Positions 60,975 through 64,000 of a stretch of 64,000 bases of DNA are shown piece by piece. The notes beneath the pieces are model-generated. The model ran no database searches, was not told where the DNA came from, and was given only the letters and a program-made list of their open reading frames with translations. The position numbers and the translations under genes are program-made. Each line of letters opens with the position of its first letter. Position 1 is the stretch's first letter. Source of the DNA: JAZKFT01 sp040386335 (lineage in GTDB: Bacteria > Bacteroidota > Bacteroidia > Chitinophagales > Chitinophagaceae); NCBI GenBank assembly GCA_040386335.1, contig JAZKFT010000018.1, forward strand, positions 248,001 through 312,000, written 5' to 3'.

Positions 60975-63461
60975 CTATTCACTACTCGCTAAATTAATGT
61001 CCCAAATTAGTTCTTTATTTTCATTCAGTTTTGCGGTAACGGTACTTCCCTTTGATATTTCGCTGTTGACGATCATGCGGCTGAGCGGCTTGCGTAATGA
61101 CGTGCGGATAACGCCTTTTAACGGCCGCACCCCGTACTTGGGGGTGAAGCCTAAATTGGCTAAATGTTCTTCGGCTTCGGGTGTAACTTCAAAACTAATG
61201 CCCATTTGTTCCAGCTGTTTTACCAGGGGTTTCAAATGTATGTTGAATATGCGCACTACGTTCTCTTTACTTACCGGTGCAAACGGCACGATCTCGGTGA
61301 CCCTTGCCAGAAACTCTGGTCTGAAATAGCGGCTCATGATATCCAGCATATCTTCCGATTTTGGAACAATGCCTTCGTTAAAACTGGTAATGATATGCTC
61401 CGATCCAATATTGGATGTGAATAAGATTACAGCATTTGAAAAGTCTCCTTCCTTGCCCAGCCGGTCATGCATTTTTCCTTCGTCCAGGATTTGAAGGAAG
61501 ATGTCAAAAACAGATGGGTGGGCTTTTTCTATTTCATCAAAAAGCACGATCGCATAGGGTTGCTGGCGGATTTTATTTACCAGCATACCGCCTTCTTCGT
61601 AGCCAATATAGCCGGGAGGCGCACCATACAAAAGCGCTGCCGAATGTTCCTCCTTGAATTCGCTCATATCGAAACGGATGATGGAATTTTCGTCCTGGAA
61701 CAAGAATTCGGCAAGCGATTTTGCCAGTTCTGTTTTACCGGTACCTGTTGGGCCAAGAAAGAAGAAAGAAGCAATTGGCTGCCCCGCTTTATTGAGTCCT
61801 GATCTTGATTCGAGTATGGCGTCGGCCACAGTTTTTAATGCATGATCCTGACCGATAACACGCTGCCGCAAATGGTTCTCCATATTGATCAGCCGCTGTT
61901 GTTCCTTGGTTTGAATTTTGCCCAAAGGAATTCCTGTTACATTGGCAACCACGGCACTAAGGTCGGTAGCATCTATGTCTTTTCTTTCTGCCGAGGCAAT
62001 AGCCGAAAGGCTCTCCAGCGTAGCGACAATATGTTGTTTTTTTTCTTCGGCAGTGATGATTTTTTTAAACTCTTTCTCTTCATTGTGTCTTGCCAGCAGC
62101 ACCGGGCTCAGGCTGGTTTGCATTTCATGGTACAACCAATTCAGATCTTCATCCGTTGGTCCTTCTCCCATCTCTGAAAGCTTGAGGGTGAAATTACCTA
62201 CATCCTGCAGGGACGTGTCAGCGCTCATGCGGCTTACAGCCATCGTTCTGTCGAGCAGGTCTATGGCAGAGTCGGGCAATTTACGGTCTTTGATAAAACG
62301 TTTAGCCAGGCGAATTGCTTCAGAGAATACACTGTCGGCGATGGTTAACCGGTGATGGCTTTCGTAATTAACCGCCTGGTTACGGAGCATTTTTTCGGCA
62401 ATGGTGCTATCGGGTTCTTCCAGTTTTACTGTTTCAAAACGGCGGCTAAAAGTCTCATCTTTTTCAATGCTTTTCCGGTATTCATCCAGGGTAGTTGTAC
62501 CAATAACGGTGAGGATGCCTTTGGCCAGTTCTGCCTTTAAAATACTGGTGGCACCACCGTTCGGGTTGTTTTTATCTATCAGTCCATGTATCTCATCAAT
62601 AAATAATACGGGCTTTTCAAGATTGGCCAGTTCCATCGTTATTTTCCGGATGCGATCTTCTATTTCACCTTTGTAGGAGGCACCTGCCAGCAGGGCACCG
62701 TTATCAATTTCGTAAACGGAAATATTGCTGAGATGCTGCGGCACATGTCCCTCGGCAACGGCGATTGCAAAACCATTGAGCAAGGCTGTTTTCCCAACAC
62801 CGCTTTCGCCGGTAATAATCACATTGCTTTTGCTTTTGCGGCTGATGATTTCACAAATCTGCCTTATTTCCTTGTCTCTCCCAATTACAGACAGCAACTT
62901 GCCGGCTTTCGCCTGCTCCAGTTTATTGATGCAATATTTTCCAAGGGCCTCGAAGGTGGCGTTCACCGAAGGTTGAAACGAACCGTTGCTCTTACCCGGG
63001 CTTGCTACCGGCGCTGTTCCGGTGGCCGCACCCTCGTACCATTGCAATACCTGGGCCGATGAAACCGGGTAAGTTTTTAATTGTTCATAGGCAAATGAAA
63101 CACCTGGCGTGCTTAAAGCGATCATCAGGCATTCCGGTTCTACCTGGTTGTAATGAAGCTTTAATTTAATATGGTCTGCTTCGGTAAACAGGGCTTCGCA
63201 GGATTCATCGGATGTTGGTTCGCCGGCAGCTTTTCCACTTCGTGGATATTGCTCAATCCGTATTTCGGCCCACTCTTCGAGGTAGTACACATCTACGCCT
63301 TTTGCTTCTAAAAATTTAAGTAGCGGCAAGTCTTTGTGCAGCAAGGCTTTCAGCAAATGCGCACCACCAAAACTGCTGTGCGTATTTTCTTTGGCCAGTT
63401 GACCAGCAATATGCAAAGCCTGCTGCGAAGCCGGTGAAAAAGGGTAGGTGGTAATAGCCAT
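60975..63461 (-). CDS. clpV: T6SS sheath-disassembly AAA+ ATPase ClpV (TssH)
   Basis: An 828-residue Clp/Hsp100 protein. The N-domain (about 1-140) starts TTYPFSPASQQALHIAGQLA. AAA+ domain 1 has Walker A GESGVGKT and Walker B VLFIDEIHG. The middle coiled coil is shorter than in ClpB. AAA+ domain 2 has GPTGTGKTELAKSL, Walker B IVLFDEIEKAH and sensor-2 YGVRPLKGVIR. ClpV pulls apart contracted TssB/TssC sheaths for reuse. It is the first fully visible gene of the operon, 135 bases upstream of tssB. Confidence 0.92.
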   Translation of the reverse strand: MAITTYPFSPASQQALHIAGQLAKENTHSSFGGAHLLKALLHKDLPLLKFLEAKGVDVYYLEEWAEIRIEQYPRSGKAAGEPTSDESCEALFTEADHIKLKLHYNQVEPECLMIALSTPGVSFAYEQLKTYPVSSAQVLQWYEGAATGTAPVASPGKSNGSFQPSVNATFEALGKYCINKLEQAKAGKLLSVIGRDKEIRQICEIISRKSKSNVIITGESGVGKTALLNGFAIAVAEGHVPQHLSNISVYEIDNGALLAGASYKGEIEDRIRKITMELANLEKPVLFIDEIHGLIDKNNPNGGATSILKAELAKGILTVIGTTTLDEYRKSIEKDETFSRRFETVKLEEPDSTIAEKMLRNQAVNYESHHRLTIADSVFSEAIRLAKRFIKDRKLPDSAIDLLDRTMAVSRMSADTSLQDVGNFTLKLSEMGEGPTDEDLNWLYHEMQTSLSPVLLARHNEEKEFKKIITAEEKKQHIVATLESLSAIASAERKDIDATDLSAVVANVTGIPLGKIQTKEQQRLINMENHLRQRVIGQDHALKTVADAILESRSGLNKAGQPIASFFFLGPTGTGKTELAKSLAEFLFQDENSIIRFDMSEFKEEHSAALLYGAPPGYIGYEEGGMLVNKIRQQPYAIVLFDEIEKAHPSVFDIFLQILDEGKMHDRLGKEGDFSNAVILFTSNIGSEHIITSFNEGIVPKSEDMLDIMSRYFRPEFLARVTEIVPFAPVSKENVVRIFNIHLKPLVKQLEQMGISFEVTPEAEEHLANLGFTPKYGVRPLKGVIRTSLRKPLSRMIVNSEISKGSTVTAKLNENKELIWDINLASSE

Positions 63462-63516
63462 TGGGTTAATCTTTATTTATTGTCATAGTTAGCTTAATAA
63501 AACTAATTGCCTGTAA

Positions 63517-63548
63517 TCAATGTATTCACTGGAAGCCGTGCTGTCAAA
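63517..63548 (-). promoter_or_regulatory. Candidate promoter upstream of clpV
   Basis: On the minus strand TTTG (63548-63545), a 20-base spacer and TACATTGA (63524-63517) resemble the Bacteroidota promoter boxes TTTG / TAnnTTTG. It lies 56 bases before the clpV start. Confidence 0.35.
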
Positions 63549-63560
63549 ATTCAATGATCG

Positions 63561-64000
63561 CTATCTTATTGCGGCAATATCTAAAATCAAATTATGTGCG
63601 GCAAGGCTGGTAGTAGCGATCTGCTGATTCATCCACAAAGCAATTTTTTCAGAGTTGTGTGTGTCTTCTTCCTCCGTGATGATCGGTGCCAAATGCGGTA
63701 AATAGGTAAAGCCTGAATCGCCCCTTCCCCTTGGAGTGTGAACACTCGAGGGATCCACAACCGACCGTTCCGGGTGGTCACCTGTCCATGGGCAGCCTCC
63801 CATACCCGCGTGTGTGCAAAAAAAGTGGCGTTCCCTATAGTCGATACTATCCGCCGGATTTGAAGCACAGTTGCCAAAATACCACCTGGATGTAACTCTT
63901 GGATCTCTTTTGGCATGAAAACACTTTTGTACAGTTGGCGGAATGTACTCTGTTTCTTCCAATGTTGACGACCTGTTTACTGCATCAAATAATAATAGTA
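63561..64000 (-). CDS. Unrecognised gene, 5' end outside window
   Basis: A minus-strand frame runs open from the right window edge to a TAG at 63561, giving at least 146 residues. Its beginning is not visible; a TTG at 63962 is probably not the true start. The C-terminal part reads like ordinary protein (FTYLPHLAPIITEEEDTHNS, then NQQIATTSLAAHNLILDIAA), while the middle is rich in Cys, His and Trp (RERHFFCTHAGMGGCPW). No family is recognised. Position just upstream of clpV on the same strand suggests a T6SS-linked gene, but a second frame is also open for about 290 bases, so the call is weak. Confidence 0.35.
   Translation of the reverse strand, partial: LLLFDAVNRSSTLEETEYIPPTVQKCFHAKRDPRVTSRWYFGNCASNPADSIDYRERHFFCTHAGMGGCPWTGDHPERSVVDPSSVHTPRGRGDSGFTYLPHLAPIITEEEDTHNSEKIALWMNQQIATTSLAAHNLILDIAAIR

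Overview
The window is a chromosomal segment of a member of the phylum Bacteroidota, most likely family Chitinophagaceae (Chitinophaga/Niastella-like). The evidence is the AT-moderate base use, the absence of Shine-Dalgarno sites, a type IX secretion C-terminal sorting domain, GEVED, choice-of-anchor and FG-GAP surface proteins, a thiamin-riboswitch-controlled TonB-dependent receptor, and a Bacteroidota-type (subtype iii) type VI secretion system. The genus is an inference; no rRNA is present.

Layout. (1) 1-23 kb is a surface/secreted-protein region. It holds a giant FG-GAP/ASH modular protein that enters from the left edge, a C1q-like fibre protein, a Kelch-like protein, and a secreted Hcp-fold protein followed by a small 'GNW' protein. 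It also contains a secreted ComEC-type metallo-beta-lactamase joined to a ComEA-type HhH tail. Interspersed are decayed pieces: a 3' fragment of a duplicated gene, tails of lost GNW-module proteins, a frameshifted choice-of-anchor Q remnant, and a duplicated noncoding element of about 255 bp. Two ordinary genes, a CNNM/CorC-type membrane protein and an FAD oxidoreductase, sit among them. (2) 23-35 kb is mostly housekeeping: an SDR oxidoreductase, 2-oxoglutarate dehydrogenase E1 (sucA), a GH3 glycosidase, a TonB-dependent receptor with a TPP riboswitch (predicted thiamin uptake), a DUF2807 protein, initiator tRNA-fMet, era and der. (3) 35-43.7 kb carries two large secreted proteins, one with a T9SS sorting domain. 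(4) 43.8-64 kb, all on the minus strand, is a T6SSiii operon. In order of transcription it is clpV(tssH), tssB, an extended tssD/Hcp, tssC, a TraN-like/TolA-like periplasmic protein, a lytic transglycosylase, tssG, tssN, tssK, tssO, tssP, tssE, a four-helix-bundle cassette and tssF. After it come a beta-propeller lipoprotein and a leaderless peptidoglycan-binding/CHAP-type amidase that could be an effector.

How the genes work together. TssB/TssC form the contractile sheath, TssD the tube, TssE/F/G/K the baseplate, and ClpV recycles the sheath. TssN/O/P are the Bacteroidota-specific inner-membrane components that stand in for TssJLM. The lytic transglycosylase and the TraN/TolA-like protein probably help the machine cross peptidoglycan and periplasm. 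VgrG, PAAR, TssQ and TssR were not recognised and may lie beyond the right edge.

Most notable observations: (a) the only Hcp in the operon carries a C-terminal extension of about 450 residues made of 11-residue LEA-like repeats; (b) a four-helix-bundle (23S-IVS/Avd-like) gene sits between tssE and tssF, bounded by a perfect 29-bp inverted repeat; (c) similar short-period repeats occur as inverted pairs without a gene at several other intergenic junctions, as might be expected of empty or non-autonomous derivatives; (d) a TraN-like protein is split by a TolA-like helix of about 370 residues inside the T6SS operon.
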